Shown: positions 18,665 to 28,100, counted from the stretch's first letter. The stretch: DNA of 64,000 bases from Segatella copri (GCF_026015295.1 NZ_JAPDUW010000001.1:1054001-1118000), one strand, 5' to 3'. Numbers and translations: made by a program. The notes: a model not told the origin generated them from the sequence alone.

Positions 18665-19336
18665 CTATTGTTTTGAATCAAATTTAGCTTCTCGTTCTAT
18701 GTATTTGATTTGAGAAATGTTCTTAAATCCCATCCTCTTCAATTTATTAATGCTTCTATCGACATCTACCTACGTGTTGAAATGAGGAATAAGAGGCACT
18801 TTGATTGTAACTTTATCTAATGGCACAAACTTTTTTAAGGTATGGAGTTGCCATTTAATATCAGAAGTCACCTTCGTATAATTCTTGTATATAGAATCAT
18901 TCATATCCTTAACATCAACAATCCATTCATTTATATATTTGGACAAAGCCTCTATAGTCTCAAATGAACAATGAAGAGATGTCTCTATTGTCAGTTTCCA
19001 ATTTCTGGGGCATAGTTTAGCAAACTCAATGATAAAATCCGCATTCATTGTAGGTTCTCCACCTCCAAAACATATACCTCCACCAGTGGATTGAAAGTAG
19101 ATATTATCAATCTTCACGACATCAAACAATTCCTTTGGTGTAAGCATCCTTATGCCTTTTTGCAAAGATCTACCATCATTTTCATATATTGGGGCATGAC
19201 ATTGATCGTTCAGGCAGTACCTACACTTCAATGGGCATCCCATGAAGGCAACGAGTGTAGTAACCCCATTTCCATCTATGCCCATACGATGTCGGCTTAT
19301 ACCGAATATTGGTCTTTCCATATTATATTTGTCCAT
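18665..19336 (-). pseudogene. Radical SAM activase-like gene with in-frame amber codon near the 3' end
   Basis: The first 188 codons (19336-18770) encode a radical SAM protein: CPLKCRYC (Cys34, 38, 41, a CX3CX2C iron-sulfur motif) and ICFGGGEPT for SAM binding. It resembles activases of anaerobic ribonucleotide reductase or pyruvate formate-lyase. The frame stops at TAG after LIPHFNT, but it continues without a shift for 34 more sense codons (VDVDRSINKLKRMGF...) to a second TAG at 18665-18667, 6 bp from the next gene. The tail looks like the family's normal C-terminus. A nonsense mutation is the simplest reading; the 188-residue form could still work. Met6 is an alternative start. Confidence 0.7.
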
Positions 19337-19342
19337 GTTGTC

Positions 19343-20965
19343 TTAAATGAATATTTTACCACATTTAACTTTTCTAATAAGCTCCTCTGTATCAAACTCA
19401 GCATTTCGCCATCTACACGATACACTATGCCCATGTTCACTATTAAACAGTCCAACTATATTTTGGATGTCTTTAGGCAGTTTCTCCATGCCAAAGTTGT
19501 ACAGAGCATAAGGCATCTTGTTATAATAAGCACCAGCAATGGCTCCAGTTATTGCTCCCATTGTATCTGCATCACCTCCTAACGAGATACATAACCGCAA
19601 AGCATCCTCATAGTCTTTGCTGTCGAGAAAAGCAATGATGGATTCTGGCACTGTACCTTGACAACTGCCGTCAAATCCATATGTTGGGCGTATATCATCG
19701 CAACTTCTGTTAAGATTGTAACCGAAGGTATCAGTGATAAAGCGGCGTATATCTTCCTTAGAGTTAGCAGTCCTTGCCATAAAAATAGCAGCTGCCGTTG
19801 CCTGTGCTCCCTTAATGCCTTCGGGATGATTGTGTGTCACTTCGGCACATATCTTTGCAACTTTAATTGTTTCTTCCAATGTATCAAAAGCAAAACCGAC
19901 TGCAGACACACGCATGGCAGAACCATTGCCCCATGAATTATATGGTTTCGGATTGTCTTTGCGTAGCCACTGTGAGAACATCTTACCATATGCTCCCATA
20001 GGATTAGGATATTTGCGTCCCCATTGCTGCATACGTTCAACTAATCCCTTTTTGGTATGCCGCTTATCGTTCAAAATCCAGTCAGCCACAGCAATGGTCA
20101 TTATAGTGTCATCGGTGTAGTCCATTCTCTTATCTTGGATGTTTATATCCGTTGACTTATGCGGATCAAACTCATAGATACTTCCTGCAATGTCCCCTAA
20201 TATAGTTCCCATGAGCATTGGGCAGTACACGTTGACAGGATTCTTTTGATGTTCATTACTTTTTCTTAAAACATTAGTATAGTCAAGAGCTTCGTACCAA
20301 CTGCGAAACGTATCAGGCGTCTCGCACCAACCCCAATGGCAGAAACGGTTGTAAAGAATTGCCTTCATGGATATTGGCACACCATCATTGGCACAGAAAT
20401 CGCCAAGCCCTTCTCTTATGTAACACAGGGTTTCGTTCAATAGGTAATCATCATTATTAAAATGAAATCTAACCCAATATCCTTCATATTGATGACCCAC
20501 ATGAGCACCACAATCCTCCGGAATATTTTTGCCATAGTAGAAACAATGTTCAAGATAAGGAGCTACTATTATGTCATAGAACTCTTTGGGAAGATATATG
20601 TTACAAACTGCTATAGCTTGCTTGAATAGTGGCGCTATCTCTTCATCCTTAAAACCTGCTATGCCACAGCCTATACGTGTGACGAGGAACTTCTTCTCCT
20701 GATGTTCCTTTGCAAACTCAACAAACTCGTCAACGTATGGTTTGATAGTTTCCACACCTCCTTGCATAGTTGGTATGGCATAAGCTTGACCTGTCAACCC
20801 TACACCTACTCCCCATTGAGCTCCAAATTTATTATGTGCAGCTTTTGCTGCACCCCCAAGATGTTTCCCTACAAGATTACTACCAAAGACGAAGATTTCA
20901 TCCTTTTCAAGTTTATCTATTCTACCCGAAGCAATATTGGGGTTTTCAGTTCTATTCTTGCTCAT
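19343..20965 (-). CDS. Macro-like domain fused to ADP-ribosylglycohydrolase
   Basis: This 540-residue protein has three parts. Residues 22-125 resemble a macro-domain-like nucleotide-binding fold (IFVFGSNLVGKHLGGAAK, then RIGCGIAGFKDEEIAPLF). Residues 126-245 are unassigned. Residues 250-530 are an ADP-ribosylglycohydrolase (DraG type) with GTILGDIAGSIYEF, metal-binding YTDDT at 283-287, THNHPEGIKGAQATA and a second metal site in LGGDADTMGAITGAIAGAYY. All expected metal ligands are present, so it should be active in removing ADP-ribose from a protein, nucleic acid or small molecule. Pairing with a macro-like module suggests handling of ADP-ribose signals. It sits in the operon co-regulated with BREX. 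Confidence 0.85.
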   Translation of the reverse strand: MSKNRTENPNIASGRIDKLEKDEIFVFGSNLVGKHLGGAAKAAHNKFGAQWGVGVGLTGQAYAIPTMQGGVETIKPYVDEFVEFAKEHQEKKFLVTRIGCGIAGFKDEEIAPLFKQAIAVCNIYLPKEFYDIIVAPYLEHCFYYGKNIPEDCGAHVGHQYEGYWVRFHFNNDDYLLNETLCYIREGLGDFCANDGVPISMKAILYNRFCHWGWCETPDTFRSWYEALDYTNVLRKSNEHQKNPVNVYCPMLMGTILGDIAGSIYEFDPHKSTDINIQDKRMDYTDDTIMTIAVADWILNDKRHTKKGLVERMQQWGRKYPNPMGAYGKMFSQWLRKDNPKPYNSWGNGSAMRVSAVGFAFDTLEETIKVAKICAEVTHNHPEGIKGAQATAAAIFMARTANSKEDIRRFITDTFGYNLNRSCDDIRPTYGFDGSCQGTVPESIIAFLDSKDYEDALRLCISLGGDADTMGAITGAIAGAYYNKMPYALYNFGMEKLPKDIQNIVGLFNSEHGHSVSCRWRNAEFDTEELIRKVKCGKIFI

Positions 20966-20992
20966 AATCTTACAATTTGCATACGTTTATGA

Positions 20993-21691
20993 TTAACTCT
21001 CAGATGTCAGTTTCTCCCAATCTATGATAAAATCAGGATTTTGACTTTCCATCCATTTCAAGTATTGAACATCATCGTTATAGACGCTTTGCAGGGTTTT
21101 ACCCCGATATTTACCGAATGTTATCAAATCATCTGGTTGCAATGTCTTTAGATTACTTCTGTGATATTCAATTATAGAGTCTATATCAGCTAACAATCGC
21201 TGAGACTCAATGATTGCCCACTTTACATAGTTCCAGTCTGCATCAATAACTTCTCTAATAGTTTTGTTCTTATATTTTCCGAATGTAAACACATCATCCA
21301 ATCCGAGTACTTTAACTTCATGCTCTTTTGCACCTTCTCCCTGTATTTCAAGTAATGCCCAGGAGCCACATCCGCAGTTTGGTATTGGCTGAGGTTCCGT
21401 ATCGTCCTTCTTACACCAACATAATACTGGTGAGTCTGAACTATCTGCCCTTTCGCCATTACGATAATAGAAGCCATAAGCGGTACCATACTTACCAAAT
21501 CTGCCATGTGGTTCTACTCTAACAACCTGAACGTATTGATTTCTGTACCAAGCAGATACTCTACCATCAGGAAACCTTTGGGCTGTAAAAGGTAGAACTC
21601 TACCAATATCATAGTAGAGCTCCATTATATTGTTTTGTGGAAACTTGCAATTTATTGCATCTACAAGTTTCTGTTTATCTTCTGTATTCAT
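20993..21691 (-). CDS. Protein with two exonuclease-X-C-terminal-like repeats
   Basis: This 232-residue protein has two copies of a short domain: TFGKYKNKTIREV...YVKWAI (about residues 135-160) and TFGKYRGKTLQSV...YLKWME (about 190-218). The FGKYxGKT...YLxW pattern occurs at the C-terminus of exodeoxyribonuclease X-like proteins and in DUF3820 proteins, where it is thought to help DNA binding. The N-terminal half is unassigned and contains a CWCKK...CGCGSW cysteine group. It is 2 bp from the upstream gene, so both are surely in one operon. Confidence 0.65.
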   Translation of the reverse strand: MNTEDKQKLVDAINCKFPQNNIMELYYDIGRVLPFTAQRFPDGRVSAWYRNQYVQVVRVEPHGRFGKYGTAYGFYYRNGERADSSDSPVLCWCKKDDTEPQPIPNCGCGSWALLEIQGEGAKEHEVKVLGLDDVFTFGKYKNKTIREVIDADWNYVKWAIIESQRLLADIDSIIEYHRSNLKTLQPDDLITFGKYRGKTLQSVYNDDVQYLKWMESQNPDFIIDWEKLTSES

Positions 21692-21693
21692 AC

Positions 21694-22365
21694 TTATAAA
21701 TTATCAGTTCTCCAATCGAGCAATTCATCATCCGTTGTTGCTGGATAGTTGTAATGCTCAATCAGTTCTCGTTCCGTAAATGTTCTTTTGAAAGTACTGC
21801 CTAAAAGCAGAACGATCATATCATCCACCCTTCTGTTACACTCTTGGAGCTTGGAATTGTAAAGCCCTTGAAGAGCCTTTGTACCAATGTATGCTCCTGT
21901 ACGTGCCTCCAAGATGCCAGAGAAAGTGTTTTCCAACTCCTCTGTAGCAATCCTATAACGAAGAAGAACATTCAGAAGTTGCTCTCTGTCCTCGTTTAGC
22001 TGAAATTGTTTCAGCAGATGTTCCATTCGCCATGATTCATCGGACACTTCACAAAGCTTCTTTTTGAGTTGCTCAAAGTCCGACACATCGATATTCGATT
22101 CCGACAGAACTTTTCTGTTGTCGAAATTTGAGAATACAAGGCTGATGATTTCGAATGGATCCGACTCTTTCAAATTGTAATCGAGATAACCACTTATTAC
22201 AGCTGCTACCCTACGAATCCTTACCTGGCTGTCCCAAGGAAGGTTTTGAAAAGGAATCGTGTCATTCGTCATCCAGGCGATGCCTATATATTCCCTCACT
22301 AATCTGTTGGCATCCCATGAAGCAATTTTGCCTTTAGAATTATATTCTACTTGAGCTTTTTTCAT
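21694..22365 (-). CDS. Unrecognised 223-residue protein, first gene of the BREX-co-regulated minus operon
   Basis: No known family is recognised. The protein is mostly helical and charged, with no signal peptide or membrane segment, so it is cytoplasmic. The start at 22365 (MKKAQVEYNSKGKIASWDAN) is preferred over the upstream ATG at 22389, because the promoter -7 box at 22398-22405 would leave the upstream ATG with only about 4 bases of leader. It heads a series of seven close-packed genes down to 16224. The operator-promoter upstream has the same sequence and spacing as the one before brxA. Confidence 0.65.
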   Translation of the reverse strand: MKKAQVEYNSKGKIASWDANRLVREYIGIAWMTNDTIPFQNLPWDSQVRIRRVAAVISGYLDYNLKESDPFEIISLVFSNFDNRKVLSESNIDVSDFEQLKKKLCEVSDESWRMEHLLKQFQLNEDREQLLNVLLRYRIATEELENTFSGILEARTGAYIGTKALQGLYNSKLQECNRRVDDMIVLLLGSTFKRTFTERELIEHYNYPATTDDELLDWRTDNL

Positions 22366-22397
22366 ATCATTGTTTATTAAAAATCTCAATTCTTTGG

Positions 22398-22431
22398 CAA
22401 AGGTAAATCACATTTATGCAGCCTATCTGCA
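22398..22431 (-). promoter_or_regulatory. BREX-type operator and promoter for the minus-strand operon (copy 1 of 3)
   Basis: Read on the minus strand, TGCAGATAGGCTGCA (22431-22417) is followed by exactly 11 bp and then the Bacteroidales -7 box TACCTTTG (22405-22398). The operator is a TGCAG-N5-CTGCA inverted repeat, extended to ATGCAG/CTGCAT here. It covers the place where a -33 TTTG would lie, and no such box is present. The same arrangement with the same 11-bp gap occurs before brxA and before the 46163 gene. Confidence 0.8.
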
Positions 22432-22591
22432 TCTCAAAATAAAAATCGATAAAATCTTCTTGAATGCCTTAAACACCCAATTTTTGGGCAAAGATACAAA
22501 ATACTTGGACATAAATTGATGTTTTTATCATTTTTTTGAGCGTAAAGCCTCTTTTTTTCCAATTTTATTATGATATTTCGAATAAAAACAC

Positions 22592-22599
22592 TACTTTTG
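22592..22599 (+). promoter_or_regulatory. Predicted promoter of the xre-WYL pair
   Basis: TACTTTTG fits the Bacteroidales -7 consensus TAnnTTTG and lies 28 bp upstream of the small HTH gene. A weak -33 candidate (ATTTCG, about 22575-22580) is present, closer than the ideal spacing. The TGCAG-N5-CTGCA operator is not present at this promoter. The remaining 22432-22591 stretch is AT-rich with no gene; it holds a further TATCTTTG-like box on the minus strand at 22489-22496. Confidence 0.55.
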
Positions 22600-22627
22600 C
22601 ATATGTAGAAACATTAAATAAGCAATT

Positions 22628-22825
22628 ATGGAAAATAAAGACCTGAACCGGCTGAAAGTTGTTCTAGCTGAAAAAAAGAGAACCAACAAATGGCTCGCTG
22701 AACAATTAGGTAAAGATCCTGCAACGATCTCCAAGTGGTGTACCAACAATGCACAACCGAATTTGGAGAATCTTGTTGAGATAGCAAAGTGTCTTGGAGT
22801 CACAGTCAATGATTTAATTCGATAA
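22628..22825 (+). CDS. Small XRE-family HTH regulator
   Basis: This 65-residue protein is a single Cro/C1-type helix-turn-helix domain: LKVVLAEKKRTNKWLAEQLG (first helices), KDPATISKWCTNN (turn and recognition helix), and LENLVEIAKCLGVTVNDLI (closing helices). It has no ligand-binding domain. It lies 17 bp upstream of the WYL regulator gene and shares its promoter. Pairs like this are frequent at the start of phage-defence islands. It could repress its own promoter at 22592. Confidence 0.9.
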   Translation: MENKDLNRLKVVLAEKKRTNKWLAEQLGKDPATISKWCTNNAQPNLENLVEIAKCLGVTVNDLIR

Positions 22826-22842
22826 TGTAAAAGGAACCCAGT

Positions 22843-23877
22843 ATGCCAACAAACAAGAATGCAGCTATACGCTACCAGACTCTCGATAAATGCTTTCGAG
22901 ACAGACGACATCGATACTACATGGAAGACCTCATCGACAAGTGCGAAGAGGCCATCTACTACTATAATGGCGTAGGAGGAGTGAGTCGGCGACAGATATT
23001 TGAGGACATCAAATTCATGGAAAGTGAAACGGGCTGGAGTGTGCCGCTTGAAAGAAAGCAAGATGGCAGAAGGGTTTATTATCGATACAGTGATCCTGAC
23101 TTTACCATCAATGCCCAACCACTGACAGAAGATGAAGCACGACAGCTTCGCTCAGTCATCATTACCCTCAGGCGTTTTAGAGGATTGCCAAGCAACGCAT
23201 GGGTGGATGAAGTCATTTCCAACCTGGAATGGCGATTTGGACTTAGAGGCAAGCAGGAGAACATGATTGGCTTTGAACAAAACCCCTATCTCAGGGGACT
23301 GAACTTACTGCCTGACATCATAGATGCTGCTACAAGCCATCAAGCTGTAAGAATCACGTATCGCAACTATAAGAATTGCGATGAGGAGTACACCGTTGTT
23401 GTGCATCCTTGGTACATCAAGCAATACAACAACCGATGGTTCCTTATGGCGTATGATGCCGAGGCTGACAGAATATCAAACTATGCCCTCGACCGTATAC
23501 AGAACTTCAATGTAGAGGAGGATGTGGCATACATACCAAATAAAGAGGTCGATTTTGAACACTACTTCGATGATGTGTTCGGTGTGACAATACCGCCATC
23601 AGATGTTGAAAAGATTAGGGTTCTGCTTCAATTCTCAAAAAAGCAATACCCTTATATCGTGTCCAAGCCCCTGCATCATTCGCAGGAAATAGTAGATGCA
23701 GAAAACCGCATTCTGGCTGTTGAAGTACGACCGACATACGAGTTTACGCAATTGATACTTTCATTTGGATTTGACGTTAAAGTGCTCGAACCCGAGCCTT
23801 TCAAACAGGAGATATTGGCAAATCTACGTCGTAATTTGCAGAATTATGATGAAATGCAGATAGACTGCACCGATTAG
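22843..23877 (+). CDS. WYL-domain transcription regulator, probable BrxR-type BREX regulator
   Basis: This 344-residue regulator has an N-terminal winged-helix segment (GVSRRQIFEDIKFMESETGW, about residues 46-66) and a WYL domain from about 165 to 225 (VRITYRNYKNCDEEY, VHPWYIKQYNNRWFLMAYD). The C-terminal extension (YPYIVSKPLHHSQE) is typical of WYL regulators. BrxR-type WYL proteins control BREX loci by binding inverted repeats. Here the last codons of the gene (MQIDCTD) contain the operator TGCAGATAGACTGCA that faces brxA. It is the best candidate to bind all three copies of that operator, but this is inferred. Confidence 0.88.
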   Translation: MPTNKNAAIRYQTLDKCFRDRRHRYYMEDLIDKCEEAIYYYNGVGGVSRRQIFEDIKFMESETGWSVPLERKQDGRRVYYRYSDPDFTINAQPLTEDEARQLRSVIITLRRFRGLPSNAWVDEVISNLEWRFGLRGKQENMIGFEQNPYLRGLNLLPDIIDAATSHQAVRITYRNYKNCDEEYTVVVHPWYIKQYNNRWFLMAYDAEADRISNYALDRIQNFNVEEDVAYIPNKEVDFEHYFDDVFGVTIPPSDVEKIRVLLQFSKKQYPYIVSKPLHHSQEIVDAENRILAVEVRPTYEFTQLILSFGFDVKVLEPEPFKQEILANLRRNLQNYDEMQIDCTD

Positions 23878-23888
23878 TATTACATTTG
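23855..23888 (+). promoter_or_regulatory. BREX-type operator and promoter for brxA (copy 2 of 3)
   Basis: TGCAGATAGACTGCA (23855-23869) lies inside the 3' end of the WYL gene. It is followed by exactly 11 bp and the -7 box TACATTTG (23881-23888). Transcription would start near 23893, giving brxA a short leader of about 14 bases. No -33 TTTG is present at the expected place; the operator occupies it. This fits either a site for an activator replacing the -33 contact or a repressor that blocks it. Confidence 0.8.
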
Positions 23889-23906
23889 CAAAAGTATTTA
23901 ATAATA

Positions 23907-24530
23907 ATGAATAAGAATAATAGTCCATATACAGCAGCATTGACAGGTGGGGGCTTTCTTTTCGAAGAGACACTCACCCTGTTGCCTTTACTTCAGGCTG
24001 AGAACAGTGAAGAACTGCTCCAAGAAGAAAAGGTTAACAACAATCTGCTGCATATCAATGCAGAAACAGCTCGTTCAAGAAACATTCACGAGATTAAGAG
24101 GCGTTATCAAACAATGCCTCCTTCATTCTGGAATGATTTCAAGGAAATGAGCGATAGTGACAAGGTGATAGCTCTGTTCTATGTGATACTCAAAACATAC
24201 AAGATATGTTTCGACTTCCACGTGAATGTCACCATGCGCAAGTGGAACAGTATTTCAAAGAGCATAGACAAGGAAGACCTCATGATGGAGTTCAACGAAA
24301 TCTCTGCCAAAGACGAGTTTGTTGACTCATGGAGTGACTCTACTAAGGGAAAGGTGGCAAGTGCATATCTCACCATCCTGAGAAAGGTGGGAATGCTGAC
24401 CAATGACAACCGTCTTCATTCCCTGGTCTGCAACAATTACGACTACTACTTGGCAAAGGGAGAACCATGGTTCTTGGAAGCCTGCCTCCTGCAGCCATAC
24501 GAAATAGATAACATAAAGAAATCAATGTGA
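23907..24530 (+). CDS. brxA: BREX protein BrxA (DUF1819)
   Basis: This 207-residue protein starts MNKNNSPYTAALTGGGFLFEE and contains the typical BrxA segments: RSRNIHEIKRRYQTMPPSFW, ALFYVILKTYKICFDFHVNV and GKVASAYLTILRKVGML. BrxA is a small helical DNA-binding protein needed in type 1 BREX. An in-frame TTG at 23886 lies inside the promoter -7 box, so the ATG at 23907 is used. It is the first gene of the brx operon; brxB follows with a 1-bp gap. Confidence 0.95.
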   Translation: MNKNNSPYTAALTGGGFLFEETLTLLPLLQAENSEELLQEEKVNNNLLHINAETARSRNIHEIKRRYQTMPPSFWNDFKEMSDSDKVIALFYVILKTYKICFDFHVNVTMRKWNSISKSIDKEDLMMEFNEISAKDEFVDSWSDSTKGKVASAYLTILRKVGMLTNDNRLHSLVCNNYDYYLAKGEPWFLEACLLQPYEIDNIKKSM

Positions 24531-24531
24531 T

Positions 24532-25143
24532 ATGACGATAAAAGAACTTGATGATAAACTGAACAGCCCTGGCTTCCAGGACACGGAGAACGGCGACCTG
24601 TTCTACAACTTCTTCATCTACCAATATCCGGCAGAGAAGGAGTATGACATCCGTCGGCAGATACAGGAGTTCAAGGCGAATCTCATTCGCCCGGTCAACT
24701 ACGTGGATGTGCTTACGCTGAATCTGTTTGAGGAGTTTTGCAACTTTCTCGACCAGAAGAAGTTTCTGCGCCATCCATCCATGCTGAAATACCAGTTGGA
24801 GAAAGAGCAGGCAGATCCGTCAAAGGCAAAGAACACCCAGGACACGCTGACCCGTAATGCCCATTCTCCAGAGTTCGTGCAGTACATTCATCAGCGTATC
24901 ATCGACCATATCACCATCAAGGATCAATACCGCCGTCCATACGTTTTCCTGTATGGCATCGGCAGTATGTTCCCCTATCTGAGAGTCAATGAGTTTCTTG
25001 CCCTCTATGAGGACTACAACGAGACTGGGAAGTATAAGATTATCGTCTTCTACCCAGGTCATCGTGACCAGAACTCTTTCCGTCTGTTTGATACGCTCCC
25101 AGACAATCACACTTATCGTGCAACACTACTTATCAATGAGTAA
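24532..25143 (+). CDS. brxB: BREX protein BrxB (DUF1788)
   Basis: This 203-residue protein matches the BrxB/DUF1788 family: an early YNFFIYQYPAEKEYDIRRQI segment, VNYVDVLTLNLFEEF, the core RPYVFLYGIGSMFPYLRVNE, and a closing IIVFYPGHRD. The fold looks P-loop-like without a Walker motif. It is an essential type 1 BREX component of uncertain biochemical role. It is 3 bp from brxC. Confidence 0.95.
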   Translation: MTIKELDDKLNSPGFQDTENGDLFYNFFIYQYPAEKEYDIRRQIQEFKANLIRPVNYVDVLTLNLFEEFCNFLDQKKFLRHPSMLKYQLEKEQADPSKAKNTQDTLTRNAHSPEFVQYIHQRIIDHITIKDQYRRPYVFLYGIGSMFPYLRVNEFLALYEDYNETGKYKIIVFYPGHRDQNSFRLFDTLPDNHTYRATLLINE

Positions 25144-25146
25144 CTT

Positions 25147-28100
25147 ATGAAACTGAAAGATTTATATAACAAGCCAATCAACCGTGCTGTCAATCCTGCC
25201 GTCAGTGCTACCAAGTTTGACCCAGAGACAGAACGAATAGAAATACAGGAATACGTGTTTACGGATGAGATTATCAATGGTCTCTTCCGCATACTCGATG
25301 CCATCAAGAACAACAAGCCATACGACCATGTGGGTATCTGGATTGACGGTTACTATGGTTCGGGTAAGTCTCACTTCCTGAAATACCTCGACTACTGTAT
25401 CACTCCATCAACCCGCGAGGATGCAGTTTCACGTCTGCTCGATGCAGTAAAAGCCATCGACCCACTCGACGAGAAGCACAACCTCAGTTTCGATTACGAT
25501 GAGTTGCTCTCCATCGCCAACTGGCTGAAGCGTGCCACCATCGACACCTGCATCTTCAACCTGGAAACCAGCTACGACAACTCTACAGACAAGAAGAAGG
25601 CTTTCCTTCACGTATTCTGGAATGAGTTCAACGGCAAGCGTGGCTTCAACAAGTTCAATATCACCCTGGCACAGAACCTGGAAAAGCCTCTTGCCGAGAA
25701 GGGCGTATTCGAAGCCTTCAAGGAGCGCATTGCCGAGGAAGGTGGCGACTGGAACGACCCAGGTATGGCTGCCGACCTGATTGACAACGAGCTGGATTGG
25801 GTGTTGGATATTGCCAAAGAGCTTGCCCCTACCCTCTCTATAGATAGCATCCGTGAGCGCATCATCAAGCGTGACACCAATATGAGCATCGACCGCTTCG
25901 GTATGGAACTGGCTTCCTACCTGAAGGACAAGGGCGATGACTACCGTCTGATTCTCCTTGCCGATGAGGTGAGCCAGTTCATCAACAAGGAACGTGACCG
26001 CTATCTCAACCTCCAGGAGATTATCACCAAACTCTCTGAGGCTTGCGACAACAAGGTATGGGTGGCTTGTACTGCCCAGCAAGACCTTTCAGAGATTATG
26101 GACGATTGCCACATTGCAGAAGAGAAGGATAAGGAAGGCAAGATCAAGGGACGCTTCGAGGTAAAGGTTTCCCTGAAAGGCACACAGCCAGAGGTGATTA
26201 CCCAGAAGCGTATTCTCGACAAGAAAGAGGAAGTGAAGCCAGAGCTTGCGGCACTCTACAACAAATATAAGGCAGGTTTCGACCTTCAGTTCAAGCTGCC
26301 TACATCCTATAGTAGCTACGAATCACAAGACGATTTCGTGGACTACTACCCTTTCGTGCCTTATCAGTTCAAGCTGATTATGCAGGTATTCAACTCGTTC
26401 CTCAACCTCGGCTATGTAGCCAAGGAGGTAAAGGGTAACGAGCGAAGCATCATCAAGGTGATTCACTCTACTGCCAAGACGAATGCAGATGCAGAGTTGG
26501 GCAAGTTTATCTCTTTCGACGAGCTCTATAACAATATGTTCGAAGAAGGATTGCAGGCCCGTGGACAGAAGGCTGTGGATAATGCATTGCGCATGGCTCG
26601 CACTTACCAGACCGACCGCCCAGAGCGCACCCGTCTTGCCGTGAGAGTAGCCAATGTGCTCTTCATGATCTGTAACATCTCGCAGACCGACCAGCTGGTT
26701 TTCCCTGCCACATTGGATAATGTAACCTCACTCCTTATCAACGATATGGAGACTCCTCGCCTCAACATCAAGAACGAGGTGGAAAAGGTGATAGAATTCC
26801 TTTGCGACAACAACATCATCCGTCGTGAGCAGGGCAAGAATGGTGCACCAGAAACCTACGCTTTCTATAGTGAAGAAGAAATGAAGGTGGCTCAGCTCAT
26901 TCAGAGTCAGGTGGTTGACAACAACACCCAGGCTGAGCAGCTGAAGGAAATCTTCAACAGATATATTACGGCACTCCGCAACAAGGAGCAGTATAAGACA
27001 CGCAGTTTCTCCGTGGGTCTCACCATCAAGCAGCGCACCTTCCTCAGCAACAATCCTGATGTGCAGGTAGAGTTCGTGATGGATGCAGACTATGAAACTG
27101 CCGAACAGTTGGCTTTGCAGAACAGCAATGTCAACCGCATGGTTTACTATGTGGGTCCTCTGTATCGTGACAACAAGCGTCTGTACAATGCCTTCTACTG
27201 GTATTGCCAGGCAAACCGCTACATGGCTACTCCGGTAACAAGCGAGGACAACAAAAAGACACGTGATGAGTTTGAGAAACGTGCCAACGAACTTTACGAC
27301 GGAATCATCAGAAAGGAGTTTGAGAAGATTCTCGACACCTGCCCTATCATCTCCGGACTCAGCGTGATTGATGAAGCCGAACTGGGACAGAAGCGTGGCA
27401 ACGACCGCTATCGTGTGGCGATGGACAAGCATCTGTCCAGCATCTATACCAAGGCGAACCTGGTAGATTACCCAAGCATGCCTCGCACCACGGAGCAGTT
27501 GAAGAAGGCCATTCTCCGAAATGTCAACCCAGGAGACTACGATGGAATGAATGCCGTACTTACCGATGCAGAGCATGAAGTGGAGATTTATCTCAACAAG
27601 CAGTTTGCTGAGGTAAACGTCTCTGATGTGCTTGCTAAGTTTGCAAAGGCACCATACGGATGGGATAATATCTGCACGCTCTATATTATCAATGAGTTGG
27701 TACGACGTCATAACCGTGACTACTCATACGCTAACAATCCTAACGTAGAGACATCAACCGTTGCCAACCGCATTGTCAGCGAGTCAAACAAGTTCACATT
27801 GCGTCAGGCTAAGGTCATCTCTCCACAGGTGATTCAGAACTTCACCAGCGCATGGAAAGAGATTTTCGGTATTTCTGCCGTTCCAAGCTCCACAGACAGC
27901 ACTCAGCTCTTCCGTGCCTGCCGAGATATAGAGAGCGTCCACAGTCTAGCCAAGTTCATCAAGGGCTATAAGGATATTGAGCAGCAGATAGCAGGCTACC
28001 AGTTCTGCCAGCCTATCCGTGAGGCAATTGAGCTTTTCGAATCATGGCTCAACGAGCGTGACCCGCTGAAGTTCTTCAACCTCGTCATCGCAGCCAAGGA

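Noticed and set aside
18770..18772. Amber codon read as pyrrolysine or a recoded amino acid
   Set aside because: TAG is used as an ordinary stop elsewhere in the window (for example the WYL gene), and no suppressor tRNA or pyrrolysine gene is seen. A nonsense change is simpler.
25429..27711. Long open frames on the minus strand inside brxC (217 and 327 codons)
   Set aside because: They lie wholly opposite a well-supported 1206-residue BrxC, have no family motifs, and are explained by codon bias of the real gene.
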